64,000 nt of DNA from Candidatus Nitrosopumilus sp. GTDB taxonomy: Archaea > Thermoproteota > Nitrososphaeria > Nitrososphaerales > Nitrosopumilaceae. Below are positions 16,387 through 25,441 of this stretch, piece by piece. Each line of letters opens with the position of its first letter. Position 1 is the stretch's first letter. The translations under genes were made by a program, and so were the position numbers. The DNA is taken from positions 33,797 through 97,796 of the forward strand of contig NZ_JANQTA010000017.1 of the NCBI RefSeq assembly GCF_028278985.1. The letters run 5' to 3'. The notes beneath the pieces are model-generated. The model was not told the origin of the DNA. It searched no databases and saw only the letters and a program-made list of their open reading frames with translations.

Positions 16387-16686
16387 ATGGCTGAAATTGA
16401 TACTAGCAAAGATGTCTATTTGTTCCTCCATGGAAGAATGGATCTTAAAGAAAAAGCAATGAATGCACTTACTGCAAAAGGTTTTGCAGCAGACAAAGTT
16501 ACCATGGCATTACCAAACAAAGTAGGAAATGTTGGCGATTACATGGCAATGATGTGGATGCCACCAAACCCAGATCATATCAAGATTCAACAAATCACCA
16601 AAGTCGAAGAAGTTGAACCAGAAGGAATGATTGGTCTTTGGAAAGGTGTTGCAAAAGACGATATCGAGTCTATTCCATTAGAATAA
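16387..16686 (+). CDS. conserved hypothetical protein
   Basis: 99 aa from ATG 16387; GTGAT six bases upstream could pair with 16S rRNA. Soluble alpha/beta protein without cysteines; the start (DTSKDVYLFLHGRMDLKEKAMNALTAKGF) resembles a small ferredoxin-like or Rossmann-like fold, and the middle is methionine-rich (DYMAMMWMPPNPDH). No family recognised. Convergent with the small gene at 16689, two bases apart. Confidence 0.6.
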   Translation: MAEIDTSKDVYLFLHGRMDLKEKAMNALTAKGFAADKVTMALPNKVGNVGDYMAMMWMPPNPDHIKIQQITKVEEVEPEGMIGLWKGVAKDDIESIPLE

Positions 16687-16688
16687 AC

Positions 16689-16940
16689 TTAGCTGAATCC
16701 AGCACCAAACTCGTTTCCTTTTTCTAAGAAATCATTAGAATCAGAATTTTTCATTTTTCTAAACAACAATGTCTCATAGACAATCTTCATTGCTTCTTCA
16801 TCATCAACTCCACAATCAGTTTTGATTTGATCACGATATGAAGAAAGTTTTGATTCATCTTGTTCATCAGGTGAAATGTCATCATGAACCATTAGGTTTG
16901 CAATCTTTTCAATTTCAGAGTTTCTTTGTGCATCATCCAT
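16689..16940 (-). CDS. conserved hypothetical acidic protein
   Basis: 83 aa, very acidic, helical, no cysteines, no membrane segment. Features DDAQRNSEIEKIANLMVHDDISP and a C-terminal Gly/Phe end. Follows the SWIM-protein gene (same strand, 39 bp gap), with which it may be co-transcribed. Function unknown. Confidence 0.55.
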   Translation of the reverse strand: MDDAQRNSEIEKIANLMVHDDISPDEQDESKLSSYRDQIKTDCGVDDEEAMKIVYETLLFRKMKNSDSNDFLEKGNEFGAGFS

Positions 16941-16979
16941 GTAATAATTATAGAATTTCTAGTTATTAACCAGTTCTAA

Positions 16980-17282
16980 TTACAAATCAGAGATCAAACC
17001 TGAAAGAAAATCAGTAAACTCTTCGTCTGAAAAAGTAATTGTTTCAAATTTGTCTTCTTTGATTGCAAGTGCGGCTGAATCCAAATGGTAACAAGAGGTC
17101 TTTCCATTTGATTGACCAAAATAAAATGCAGGACAAGAACAAAAATTAGCTTTAGGATCTACCCAGTACTCTTCACCTTTTCCAACGACTGTCCAAATTT
17201 TTCTTCCGGTAGGCTCAAAAACATGCAGTTTAACACGCTTTTCTGAAACTATGGTTTCTAGTCTATCAGGATCCTTGTTCAT
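16980..17282 (-). CDS. SWIM zinc-finger protein
   Basis: 100 aa. The zinc motif CxCx13CxH is complete: C48 and C50 (FCSCPAFYF), C64 and H66 (SCYHL). Preceding strands (VKLHVFEPTGRKIWTVVGKGEEYWVD) are typical of small archaeal SWIM proteins, whose eukaryotic counterparts (Sws1/SWSAP) work with Rad51 paralogues in recombination. It is divergent from a metallophosphoesterase gene with a spacer of about 34 bp, so they may share a promoter region. A recombination role is inference from the family. Confidence 0.8.
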   Translation of the reverse strand: MNKDPDRLETIVSEKRVKLHVFEPTGRKIWTVVGKGEEYWVDPKANFCSCPAFYFGQSNGKTSCYHLDSAALAIKEDKFETITFSDEEFTDFLSGLISDL

Positions 17283-17316
17283 AACGGTTTAATCTCATAT
17301 CCAGAGTATAACTTTG

Positions 17317-18066
17317 ATGCTGCAAACAAGAATAGTTCCTTCAAAACCTGCCCTCATTCTAGAGGGAGAAAAGAAAAATCTCATCATAACTGACATTCAC
17401 ATTGGTTTTGAGAGTACCATGGCATCAAATGAAATCTTTATTGGAAAAAATTCCACAATCAATGAGACAATATCAGAGATTTCTGAAATTATTGATTCAG
17501 AGAATCCAGATTCTGTAATTTTACTAGGAGATGTAAAATCAAGCGTAAAAAGTATCGGAAAAAGTGAGTGGGATGAGGTTCCAAAATTCTTTGAAGAAAT
17601 TAGAAAAAAGTGCGATGTTGTTTTAATTCCAGGAAACCATGATGCAAACATTCAGAGATTGGTGCCAGATAATATCTCAATGATTAGCTCAACTGGAATG
17701 GTTGAAGAAAATGTTTTGCTAACACATGGACATACAATGCCTTCAGAAAACTTTTCACATGTAGATAAAATTATCATGGGACATTTGCATCCAGTATTTT
17801 TTCAAGAAGATTCTGTAGTTAATGGCCAGCGTGTTTGGGTCTCCATAAAGACTGAAAAAGAAAAGATTTTTCCAAACAAGTCTGGAGAATTGGAAATTAC
17901 TATAGTTCCTTCTTTTAACAAGTACTTTTACGCAACTCACAGAAAAAGATACAAAAAATCAATCTCACCAATCATTGACAGAATAGATTCCATTTCAAAT
18001 GCAAGAATCATAACACTTGATGGAACTATAATTGGAAACGAATCAATTATTGATCAAGTTCTGTAA
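17317..18066 (+). CDS. calcineurin-like metallophosphoesterase (archaeal COG1407-like)
   Basis: About 249 aa; TTG 17314 and ATG 17317 are both possible and the ATG is used. All five family blocks are visible: LIITDIHIGFE (metal-binding DxH), VILLGDVKSS (GDxx), VLIPGNHDANI (GNHD), LLTHGHTMPS and IIMGHLHPVF (GHxH). This group of small archaeal phosphoesterases acts on nucleotides or nucleic-acid phosphodiesters and is often linked to repair genes, consistent with the divergent SWIM gene. No signal peptide. Confidence 0.85.
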   Translation: MLQTRIVPSKPALILEGEKKNLIITDIHIGFESTMASNEIFIGKNSTINETISEISEIIDSENPDSVILLGDVKSSVKSIGKSEWDEVPKFFEEIRKKCDVVLIPGNHDANIQRLVPDNISMISSTGMVEENVLLTHGHTMPSENFSHVDKIIMGHLHPVFFQEDSVVNGQRVWVSIKTEKEKIFPNKSGELEITIVPSFNKYFYATHRKRYKKSISPIIDRIDSISNARIITLDGTIIGNESIIDQVL

Positions 18067-18082
18067 AATAAAATTTTAACAA

Positions 18083-18532
18083 TCACAGTAAAGTTACAAA
18101 GGTGCCTTTTTGTGCACAGTTAGGACATCTTTGAGATTTTGCCCAGGTCGTTACAGTTTCTGAATATGGAACTCTAACTGAATAAGAATAGCCACAGTTC
18201 TGACAAACTACAGTCACAGGATAGCTGTTTTTCTTCCAATCATCATCTGGAGTACGCGTGAATTTCTCCAATAGTTCCTGCCCTTTCTCAGAAATTCTAT
18301 ACAAAGTCATATCATGAAATCCTGTCTTGTCATCAAAGGGGATTCTCTGAACAAGGCCATTCTCATCTAAGAACACAAGAATATCTTTGAGTTTGAATTC
18401 AGCAATCTTGATTTTGATAAAATTTTTCTTTACTCCATCTTTGAGATGAAGATAACGCATTCCATCTGCGCCAAATTTATCAATCCTACTTAGAACCTCA
18501 TCTAGTTCATCATCAGAGAACTTTTTTGCCAT
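18083..18532 (-). CDS. winged-helix/zinc-ribbon protein (putative transcription regulator)
   Basis: 149 aa. The N-terminal two thirds look like a winged-helix domain (KLKDILVFLDENGLVQRIPFDDKTG...LYRISEKGQELLEKF). The C-terminus carries a zinc ribbon with CQNCGYSYSV and CPNCAQKGTF (four cysteines). This combination is common in archaeal regulators and basal-transcription-like proteins. It follows carB's 3' end region on the opposite side of 18572, with the same minus orientation but upstream of nothing obvious. Target unknown. Confidence 0.65.
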   Translation of the reverse strand: MAKKFSDDELDEVLSRIDKFGADGMRYLHLKDGVKKNFIKIKIAEFKLKDILVFLDENGLVQRIPFDDKTGFHDMTLYRISEKGQELLEKFTRTPDDDWKKNSYPVTVVCQNCGYSYSVRVPYSETVTTWAKSQRCPNCAQKGTFVTLL

Positions 18533-18571
18533 TATTTTGAATAAGACTGCTATTGTTTATGTTTTTTAGAA

Positions 18572-21500
18572 TTATTCTATCTTGTCGTATGCTTCAATTG
18601 GATCAGTTGTGGCTTTGTTGTTTTTGCGCCACTCCAGAGTCTTGACAAATGAATCAGCAAGCTCAATTGTAGTTAGTACAGGAATTCCAAGCTCTATTGC
18701 CTTTCGTCTAATTTGGTATTCGTCTTCAAGCATTCCAACGTATTTTTCAATAGTTGATGTACTTGGAATGTTTATGATAAAGTCAATCTTTCTTTCATAA
18801 AGCATATCTGAAATGTTTGGTTGTCTGTTAGGTTCAGAAATCTTGTGGACAATTTCAATTCCACCTACTTTTTCTTCAAAGAATTCAGCAGTGTGTTCAG
18901 TTGCCATAATCTTGAATCCTAATTGTTTTAGTTTTGCAATTGAAGACAATAATTTCTCCTTGTTTTCTGTTCCCCCTACAGTTACAACAGCAGTTCCAGT
19001 CTCAGGCAGTTTGTATCCAACTGAAGTCAATCCCTTTGATAGTGCATCATAGAAACTATTTCCAAAGCATGCAGCTTCACCAGTTGACTGCATCTCTACA
19101 CCCAGTGCAATGTCTGCACCATCAAGTTGCATGAATGAAAACTGTGGAACCTTGATGCCGTAATTGTGGATTTTCTGCCACTTGTTTTCAGGGATTTTAG
19201 GCAGTGGTTTGTCCAAAATAGCCTTGGAAGCAAGTGAAATTAGGTTTGTTTTGACTAGTTTTGAGACAAATGGCATAGAGCGTGATGCACGAATATTCAG
19301 TTCTATTACATAGACATGATCATCATTTACCAGGAATTGTAAATTGAATGGTCCTTTGACATTAAATGTCAGAGCAATTCTTTTTGTGTAATCAGTAATT
19401 GTCTCAATGATTTTGTTACTTAATCTCCAAGGAGGAATACACATCATTGCATCACCAGAGTGAACACCTGCACTGTCAATATGTTCAACTATTGCTCCAA
19501 TGATGACTTCCTTGCCGTTACTAATTCCATCAACATCAACTTCTAACGAGTTTAGCATGAACTTTGAAATTACAACTGGATGGTCTGGTGATACATCTGT
19601 TGCTTCTTTGACATATGTTTTGAGTTCATCTTGCGACCAGACAACTTTCATTGCAGCTCCGGACAAAACATAAGATGGTCTAACAATAACTGGGAATCCT
19701 ACTTCTTGTGCAAATGATTTTGCTTCATTAAGATTTGAGAATGCTTGCCATCTTGGTTGACCTATGTGTAGCTTGTCTAGTTCTGCACTAAACTTTGAAC
19801 GGTCTTCGGCTCTATCAACATCTTTGGCTGATGTTCCCAAAATATTGATGCCACGCTCAGCTAGTCCAGGAGTCAGATTGTTTGCAGTTTGTCCACCAAC
19901 ACATGTTATGACACCTTTTGGATTCTCAAAGTCAGCAATGTCAAGTAATCTTTCTTGTGTAAGTTCTTCAAAGTACAATCGAGTACAGATATCATAATCA
20001 GTTGAAACTGTTTCAGGATTACAATTAACAACTGAAACATTCTTTTCTCCATTTTCTTGCAAGCCCCAAACCATGTTGACAGTTCCCCAGTCAAATTCTA
20101 CACTACTGCCGATTCTGTAAGGACCGGCACCAACTACTACAATTCCAGGGTCATCTTTTGGAACTTCGATATCATGAGAATATCCACCATATGTCAAATA
20201 GAGATAGTTGGTAACTGCAGGCCATTCTGCTGCTAGTGTATCAATCTGCTTTACTGCAGGAACCACGCCTAATTCCTTGCGTATTTTACGCACGTCATCA
20301 GGGGATTTGTCCTTTGAACGGGCAATCTGCTTGTCTGAAAAGCCTAGTTTCTTGATATCCCACATTAGAGATTTGTCTAATTCTGATTCCTTGAGTTTTG
20401 TCTCAGCATTTACAATATTTTGTATCTTTTCGATAAACCAAGGATCAATTGCAGAAAGTTTGTAGATTTTTTCAACTGAAATTCCCATTTTCAAAGCAAT
20501 TGAGACATTGTACAAAATCTCATCATCATGATGAGATAGCTTGAATTCAATTTCTTCTTCAGTGTATTTTTTGCCATTTGCACGATTTAACACCAGTCCA
20601 TCATTTCCAATGTCAAGCATTCTGATTGCTTTTTGTAAAGATTCTTCAAATGTTCGTCCAACTGCCATGACTTCACCAACTGATTTCATAGTAACACCAA
20701 GCTTTCGATTGACATGATCAAACTTTGCAAAGTCCCATCTTGGATGTTTACAAACTACATAGTCAAGTGATGGCTCAAAGCATGCAGTTGTACTTTTTGT
20801 AATTCTGTTTACTAGTTCTGATAAACTATAACCTAATCCAATTTTAGCTGACATGTATGCAAGTGGATAACCTGTTGCCTTGCTTGCAAGAGCTGAAGAA
20901 CGAGACAAACGTGGATTGATTTCAATTGCAACATATCTGTCTGAATCTGAATCCAATGCATATTGGATGTTACACTCACCAACAATTCCAACATGTTTTG
21001 TTGCACGCAATGCAGCTGAGCGCAACATGTGATATTCATGATTGTTAATTGTTTGAGATGGTGCAACTACAATGTTATCACCAGTGTGAACTTTCATTGA
21101 AAGAATATTTTCCATGTTACAGACAATTACATTATTGCCATCATAGTCTTGCATTACCTCATATTCAATTTGTTTCCAATGACCAATGTATTCCTCAACT
21201 AGTACTTGGCCGACAAGACTTGCATTAAGACCTCGCTCTACAATTTCATGTAATTCAATCTCATTGTGAGCAATTCCACCACCACGGCCACCCAGAGTAT
21301 AGGCCACTCTGATAATGACAGGATAGCCCAATTCTTCGGCAGTCTTTTTTGCATCATCAAAACTAGTGACAGTTCTACTCTTGAGTACAGGAACACCTGC
21401 TTCAGTCATCTGATCCTTGAAAAGCTGCCTGTCTTCGGTGTTTTTGATGCCTTGAACCTGAGTTCCAAGCACTTTGACACCATATTTTTGCAAAATTCCA

Positions 21501-21814
21501 GCTTCTTCTAGTTTGACACCACAGTTCAGAGCAGTCTGACCACCATATGCCAACATGATTCCATCAGGTCTTTCCTTCTCTACAATAGATTCAACATATT
21601 GTGGATTTACTGGTAACAGATACACTTGGTCTGCAAATCTTGTATCAGTTTGAATTGTAGCAATGTTTGGATTTATCAGGACACTTTTGAGACCGTCTTC
21701 ATGAATTGCTTTAAGACACTGACTACCAGAATAATCAAATTCTCCGGCTTCACCAATTTTAATGGCGCCACTACCCAGAACAAGAATTTTGTTTAATGAT
21801 TCGTTTTTTGGCAT
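18572..21814 (-). CDS. carB: carbamoyl-phosphate synthase large subunit
   Basis: 1080 aa, full length. Two homologous ATP-grasp halves: VLGSGAIKIGEAGEFDYSGSQ at the start and VVVGAGPYRIGSSVEFDWG near residue 565; each half shows the Gly-rich ATP loop (YTLGGRGGGIA; PSYVLSGAAMKVVW) and the metal-binding NPRLSRSSALASKATG or NIRASRSMPFVSK. The C-terminal MGS-like domain (about 935-1080) is the allosteric site. Makes carbamoyl phosphate from bicarbonate, 2 ATP and ammonia for pyrimidines and arginine. It directly follows carA (1-base gap). Confidence 0.97.
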   Translation of the reverse strand: MPKNESLNKILVLGSGAIKIGEAGEFDYSGSQCLKAIHEDGLKSVLINPNIATIQTDTRFADQVYLLPVNPQYVESIVEKERPDGIMLAYGGQTALNCGVKLEEAGILQKYGVKVLGTQVQGIKNTEDRQLFKDQMTEAGVPVLKSRTVTSFDDAKKTAEELGYPVIIRVAYTLGGRGGGIAHNEIELHEIVERGLNASLVGQVLVEEYIGHWKQIEYEVMQDYDGNNVIVCNMENILSMKVHTGDNIVVAPSQTINNHEYHMLRSAALRATKHVGIVGECNIQYALDSDSDRYVAIEINPRLSRSSALASKATGYPLAYMSAKIGLGYSLSELVNRITKSTTACFEPSLDYVVCKHPRWDFAKFDHVNRKLGVTMKSVGEVMAVGRTFEESLQKAIRMLDIGNDGLVLNRANGKKYTEEEIEFKLSHHDDEILYNVSIALKMGISVEKIYKLSAIDPWFIEKIQNIVNAETKLKESELDKSLMWDIKKLGFSDKQIARSKDKSPDDVRKIRKELGVVPAVKQIDTLAAEWPAVTNYLYLTYGGYSHDIEVPKDDPGIVVVGAGPYRIGSSVEFDWGTVNMVWGLQENGEKNVSVVNCNPETVSTDYDICTRLYFEELTQERLLDIADFENPKGVITCVGGQTANNLTPGLAERGINILGTSAKDVDRAEDRSKFSAELDKLHIGQPRWQAFSNLNEAKSFAQEVGFPVIVRPSYVLSGAAMKVVWSQDELKTYVKEATDVSPDHPVVISKFMLNSLEVDVDGISNGKEVIIGAIVEHIDSAGVHSGDAMMCIPPWRLSNKIIETITDYTKRIALTFNVKGPFNLQFLVNDDHVYVIELNIRASRSMPFVSKLVKTNLISLASKAILDKPLPKIPENKWQKIHNYGIKVPQFSFMQLDGADIALGVEMQSTGEAACFGNSFYDALSKGLTSVGYKLPETGTAVVTVGGTENKEKLLSSIAKLKQLGFKIMATEHTAEFFEEKVGGIEIVHKISEPNRQPNISDMLYERKIDFIINIPSTSTIEKYVGMLEDEYQIRRKAIELGIPVLTTIELADSFVKTLEWRKNNKATTDPIEAYDKIE

Positions 21815-21815
21815 T

Positions 21816-22970
21816 TTATTTCTCCATTAGTTCCTTGAGTTCTTCAAAGACAAACTTGCAATCATAAGGACCAGGGGCTGCTTCAGGATGGAATTGAACT
21901 GCAATGCATTTCTTTGATTTGTGTTTTATTCCTTCAACTGTTTTGTCATCAGCGTTTGCAAACCACAATTTAAAATCAGATTTTTCAAGTGATTCAGGTT
22001 TAATTCCGTATCCATGATTCTGACTAGTAACATAAACTTGGTTAGTTTCTAAATTAACACAAGGCTTGTTTTGTCCTCTGTGTCCGTATTTTAGTTTGTA
22101 AGTTTCAGTTTTTCCTGCAATACCAATTATTTGTGCACCAAGACAAATTCCAAGTGTTGGAACATTGTTTTCAATTAATTGTTTTGTTGCCTCAATTGTT
22201 GCAGGACAGTTTTGTGGGTCTCCAGGTCCGCTACTTAAAACAATTCCTTTTGGATTGTATGACATTATTTTTTCATAACTAGTATCCCATGGAACAACAA
22301 CTGCTCTGTATCCAAGTTCTCTAACATTTCTAATAATTGCAAACTTTGCACCAGTGTCAATTACAACTACTGTCTGTTCTTCATTTCCATAGATTTTTTC
22401 TTCTTTAGTTGAAACTGAATCCATAAACTGCTCAGAATTGTAATTTGTAGCCTCAGAAAGTTGCTTTTTGATGGCTTCAACATCAATCTCAGTATCAGAT
22501 ACAACAAGGGCGGCCATCATGACCCCACTTGTCCTGAGTTTCTTTGTTAATTCCCTAGTATCAATTTCAGCAATACCGGGAATCTTCTCATTGTGCATCC
22601 ATTCATCCAAAGTCATGGACAGATTCCAGTGACTTGCAGTATGGGATAGTTCATGAACTACAAGACCTCTTGCTTGAATCTCGTCTGCTTCAAAGTACTT
22701 TGGAATCCCATCATCGTCTGTAATTTTTGGATCGGGAACTCCATAATTTCCAACAAGCGGATATGTTAGTGTAAGAATTTGCCCTTTGTATGAAGGGTCA
22801 GTTAGTGCTTCTGTATACCCAACCATACCAGTATTGAATACAATTTCACCAAAAACAGTCGTCGAATATCCAAATCCTTCTCCGTCAAGAACAGTACCAT
22901 CATCAAAAATGAGCTTTCCAAACTTTTTTGCGTGGATTGATTTCTTTGTGGATATTGTGACCCTCAGCAA
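21816..22970 (-). CDS. carA: carbamoyl-phosphate synthase small (glutaminase) subunit
   Basis: 384 aa, TTG start at 22970 (no ATG is available nearby before the conserved GKLIFDDGTVLDGEGFG). The class I glutamine amidotransferase domain has GLSSGPGDP-like LSSGPGDPQNCP, the catalytic Cys in LGICLGAQIIGIAG and the His/Glu pair in VQFHPEAAPGPYD. Supplies ammonia from glutamine to CarB through a tunnel. In an ammonia oxidiser, glutamine-dependent synthesis still makes sense because free ammonia is scarce. First gene of carAB. Confidence 0.95.
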   Translation of the reverse strand: MLRVTISTKKSIHAKKFGKLIFDDGTVLDGEGFGYSTTVFGEIVFNTGMVGYTEALTDPSYKGQILTLTYPLVGNYGVPDPKITDDDGIPKYFEADEIQARGLVVHELSHTASHWNLSMTLDEWMHNEKIPGIAEIDTRELTKKLRTSGVMMAALVVSDTEIDVEAIKKQLSEATNYNSEQFMDSVSTKEEKIYGNEEQTVVVIDTGAKFAIIRNVRELGYRAVVVPWDTSYEKIMSYNPKGIVLSSGPGDPQNCPATIEATKQLIENNVPTLGICLGAQIIGIAGKTETYKLKYGHRGQNKPCVNLETNQVYVTSQNHGYGIKPESLEKSDFKLWFANADDKTVEGIKHKSKKCIAVQFHPEAAPGPYDCKFVFEELKELMEK

Positions 22971-23088
22971 TTCCGTTATACTTTGAATTTAAGTTTTTGG
23001 AGAAACAAAGATTTTGATTTCTGATCGCTATATTGGTAATGCATGCCTTTAGAATGTCAGTTTGAATTAATCCAGTTCTTTAACTAGT

Positions 23089-23754
23089 ATGAATTTCTTA
23101 AAATTTTTGTTGAGAGTAGAAATCATCAAGGATCTTTTCATTCATCCAAAAAAAGCACTTGCAGAAATTGACAGTTATTCAGAAAAATATTTTTTTCCAG
23201 CAATTGCTGTCTTGATATTTTCTGCAATAGCTGCAAGCATTGCAGATGCGTCAGGAACCTGGTCTCAGGTTTTTGATGTAGATGCAACAACAGAGCCAAT
23301 TGATCACGTAAGTAATTTTGCATGGGCCATTGTTGCAGGATTTTTTTCACCAGTATTGATGCTTTGGATTGCAAGAAAAATATACAAAGTTCAAAGTAAT
23401 TTTAAGAGATTATTTTCCACACTGACTTTTGCAGGACTTCCATTTTCTATCATGAGTATCCCATTAGGGATTGTAATGAGTCTATACCTAATCAGTCTAA
23501 TTGAGAGTCCAGAACTAGATGATGGAATGAGTTTTGTAATAATTTCAATTTTGGCATATATTCCATTAGTTATTCATTTGATAATATTGATGATAATGGC
23601 AACAAAACAAAGTCTTGAATTAAGATTAGGACAGGTGGTTGCAGTCTGGATATTGTCAGCTCTAATATTCTTAGGAATTGCAGCTGTTTTTGGTTCTATT
23701 TTAGGAGTACTTGGCGGATTTGGTTTCAGATACAGTGATTTTGCTATATCCTAA
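23089..23754 (+). CDS. Yip1-like multi-span membrane protein
   Basis: 221 aa. Five hydrophobic segments (about 37-55, 77-96, 108-133, 147-168, 182-208) after a short amphipathic N-terminus (RVEIIKDLFIHPKKALAEI). 'F.HP...f..i' before the first TM and the five-helix plan are the hallmarks of archaeal Yip1-domain proteins; function in archaea is unknown, whereas eukaryotic Yip1 proteins act in vesicle traffic. It is convergent with cdvC (4-bp overlap at 23751-23754), interesting because of the ESCRT neighbours, but the link is only positional. Confidence 0.65.
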   Translation: MNFLKFLLRVEIIKDLFIHPKKALAEIDSYSEKYFFPAIAVLIFSAIAASIADASGTWSQVFDVDATTEPIDHVSNFAWAIVAGFFSPVLMLWIARKIYKVQSNFKRLFSTLTFAGLPFSIMSIPLGIVMSLYLISLIESPELDDGMSFVIISILAYIPLVIHLIILMIMATKQSLELRLGQVVAVWILSALIFLGIAAVFGSILGVLGGFGFRYSDFAIS

Positions 23755-24944
23755 AGGGCTTGGAATTCTTCGCTCCATTTGTGATATGCTCTAATCATTT
23801 CACCTGAAACGCTTGGTTTTCTTCTTGCCATGATTTCTTTGAAATCAGCAGTTGTCAACTCTCTTGGTTGAACTGGTTCTTCTCCTTCTACGGGCTCATG
23901 ATAATCTGGAGAATTGAAAATTTCATGAACTGTTTTGATTTGTGCTGCCTGACAAACGTCTTTGATGTCACTGGCACTGTAACCGTCAAAGAGTTTGCCC
24001 AAGCTAGCAGAGTTTACGCGGTAATCTTTTCTTAGGGGAGCAGTATACTGATCAAACAAATTCTCTCTTGCAGCTTGTGTTGGAAGAGATACATAGATTC
24101 TCTTTTGGAATCTTCTCAAAAATGGCCAGTCAAGACTCCATGGTTTGTTTGTTGCGCCAATTACATATAGCATCAAGTCTTTGCCTTTACCGTTAACACC
24201 ATCCATTTCAGTTAGGAATTGGTTTTTAGTTCTAACTTCACCACCGACTTCACTATTTCTTGAACCTAATAGTGAATCAACTTCATCAACAAACAAGATT
24301 ACTGGTTTGCCTTCTTTTTCAGCATAAGTTCTTGCCATTACAAATAATTTTGAAACATTCTTTTCTGCTTCACCAAGCCATTTGCTCATCATAGAAGATG
24401 CATCTACATTGATGAAATAACCGTCCATTTCATTTGCAGTAGCTGCTGCTAGCATTGTCTTTCCAGTGCCTGGTGGTCCATAAAGCAACATGCCTTTTGG
24501 CCATCCCAATGGGAACAGGTCTGGTCTTTTAGTTGGATAAACAATGGATTCACGTAATGCTGCTTTTGCATCATCTAAACCGATTACTTGGTCCCAAGTA
24601 ACATCTGGTTTTTCTTTGAGAACTAATTCTTCAAAGTCATTTTCTGCTTCTTGTCTCTGAACAGATTTCTTTTGCTCTTCTGGAGAGGCTTTAGGGTCTA
24701 CTGCAGGATCAACACCGTGTGCCTGCTGTAATGCATTAATTCGATTATGATAAGAGTTGCATCTTTCTTTGTAAATTGGATTTAGTTTGCTGTTTGGATA
24801 TAGTTGCAATAGTTTTACCAGTGCATCAATTGCATGCTGATAGTGAGTAATTGCCATGCCTCTGGCTCCTTGGGAATCGCACTTGATTGCCTCTGAAGCG
24901 CTTTTGCTAGCAGTATTTTCTAATTCTTGGGGGGCTAAACTCAT
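23751..24944 (-). CDS. cdvC: CdvC, Vps4-like AAA ATPase of the cell-division (ESCRT) machinery
   Basis: 397 aa. N-terminal MIT-like three-helix region (about 5-75), linker, then one AAA module: Walker A GPPGTGKT at 156-163, pore-loop region MMSKWLGEAEKNV, Walker B ILFVDEVDS at 216-224, arginine finger region RRFQKRIYV, and a C-terminal helix. It is the Vps4 homologue that disassembles ESCRT-III (CdvB) filaments at the division site. In thaumarchaea cdvC is usually described as separate from cdvA and cdvB genes. Here two coiled-coil genes lie directly upstream on the same strand (9 bp to the first), one of them ESCRT-III-like. Confidence 0.93.
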   Translation of the reverse strand: MSLAPQELENTASKSASEAIKCDSQGARGMAITHYQHAIDALVKLLQLYPNSKLNPIYKERCNSYHNRINALQQAHGVDPAVDPKASPEEQKKSVQRQEAENDFEELVLKEKPDVTWDQVIGLDDAKAALRESIVYPTKRPDLFPLGWPKGMLLYGPPGTGKTMLAAATANEMDGYFINVDASSMMSKWLGEAEKNVSKLFVMARTYAEKEGKPVILFVDEVDSLLGSRNSEVGGEVRTKNQFLTEMDGVNGKGKDLMLYVIGATNKPWSLDWPFLRRFQKRIYVSLPTQAARENLFDQYTAPLRKDYRVNSASLGKLFDGYSASDIKDVCQAAQIKTVHEIFNSPDYHEPVEGEEPVQPRELTTADFKEIMARRKPSVSGEMIRAYHKWSEEFQAL

Positions 24945-24953
24945 CGATATTAC

Positions 24954-25439
24954 CTACGCAGTATTCCCTTGAGAATTTTGTTGGTATTCTACGGTGTTAA
25001 CCTCTGTCGTAATTTTGGTTAAATTAATTGCACTTGTTTCGTGCTCGTCATAGTCAGGTCCATCATGATATTTGCCCTTAAAATCAGATTTATCAGAAAT
25101 GTGAGTGTGCATGTCTTTGACCTTGCTAATAGAATCCTCAGCCTCTAAAATCAATTCTGAAACCTCATCATCGATTTCCTCCAGGGATTTTGCTGAATCT
25201 GAAATGATATCTACAAATCCTCTGAGAATAGAGCGCATCTCTTTTTTGTCCTGATATTTGGTTAACATGAAATTGGCAAGACCCACAACCTTGTCTAAAT
25301 CCTGTAGTTCTTCTAGAGTTAATTTGTCAAGCTTGCCTTCTTCAGAGGGTTTTGCTTCTGAAATTTTCTTGTCAAGTTTGCCAGAAATCGATTTGATTTT
25401 CTCTAAATCCTTTGAAAAACTTCGTTTAGTGTTAAGCAT
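24954..25439 (-). CDS. coiled-coil protein upstream of cdvC (possible Cdv partner)
   Basis: About 161 aa from ATG 25439 (a TTG at 25445 would overlap the previous stop). Almost entirely helical and highly charged; heptad-like stretches at about 5-40 and 75-115 (FVDIISDSAKSLEEIDDEVSELI). The C-terminal 45 residues are Asp/His/Thr-rich and probably disordered. No membrane segment. It sits between an ESCRT-III-like gene and cdvC in one tight operon (gaps of a few bases and 9 bp), so a structural or regulatory part of the division complex is the simplest guess. No known Cdv motif (CdvA, broken winged helix) was identified. Confidence 0.6.
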   Translation of the reverse strand: MLNTKRSFSKDLEKIKSISGKLDKKISEAKPSEEGKLDKLTLEELQDLDKVVGLANFMLTKYQDKKEMRSILRGFVDIISDSAKSLEEIDDEVSELILEAEDSISKVKDMHTHISDKSDFKGKYHDGPDYDEHETSAINLTKITTEVNTVEYQQNSQGNTA

Positions 25440-25441
25440 CT

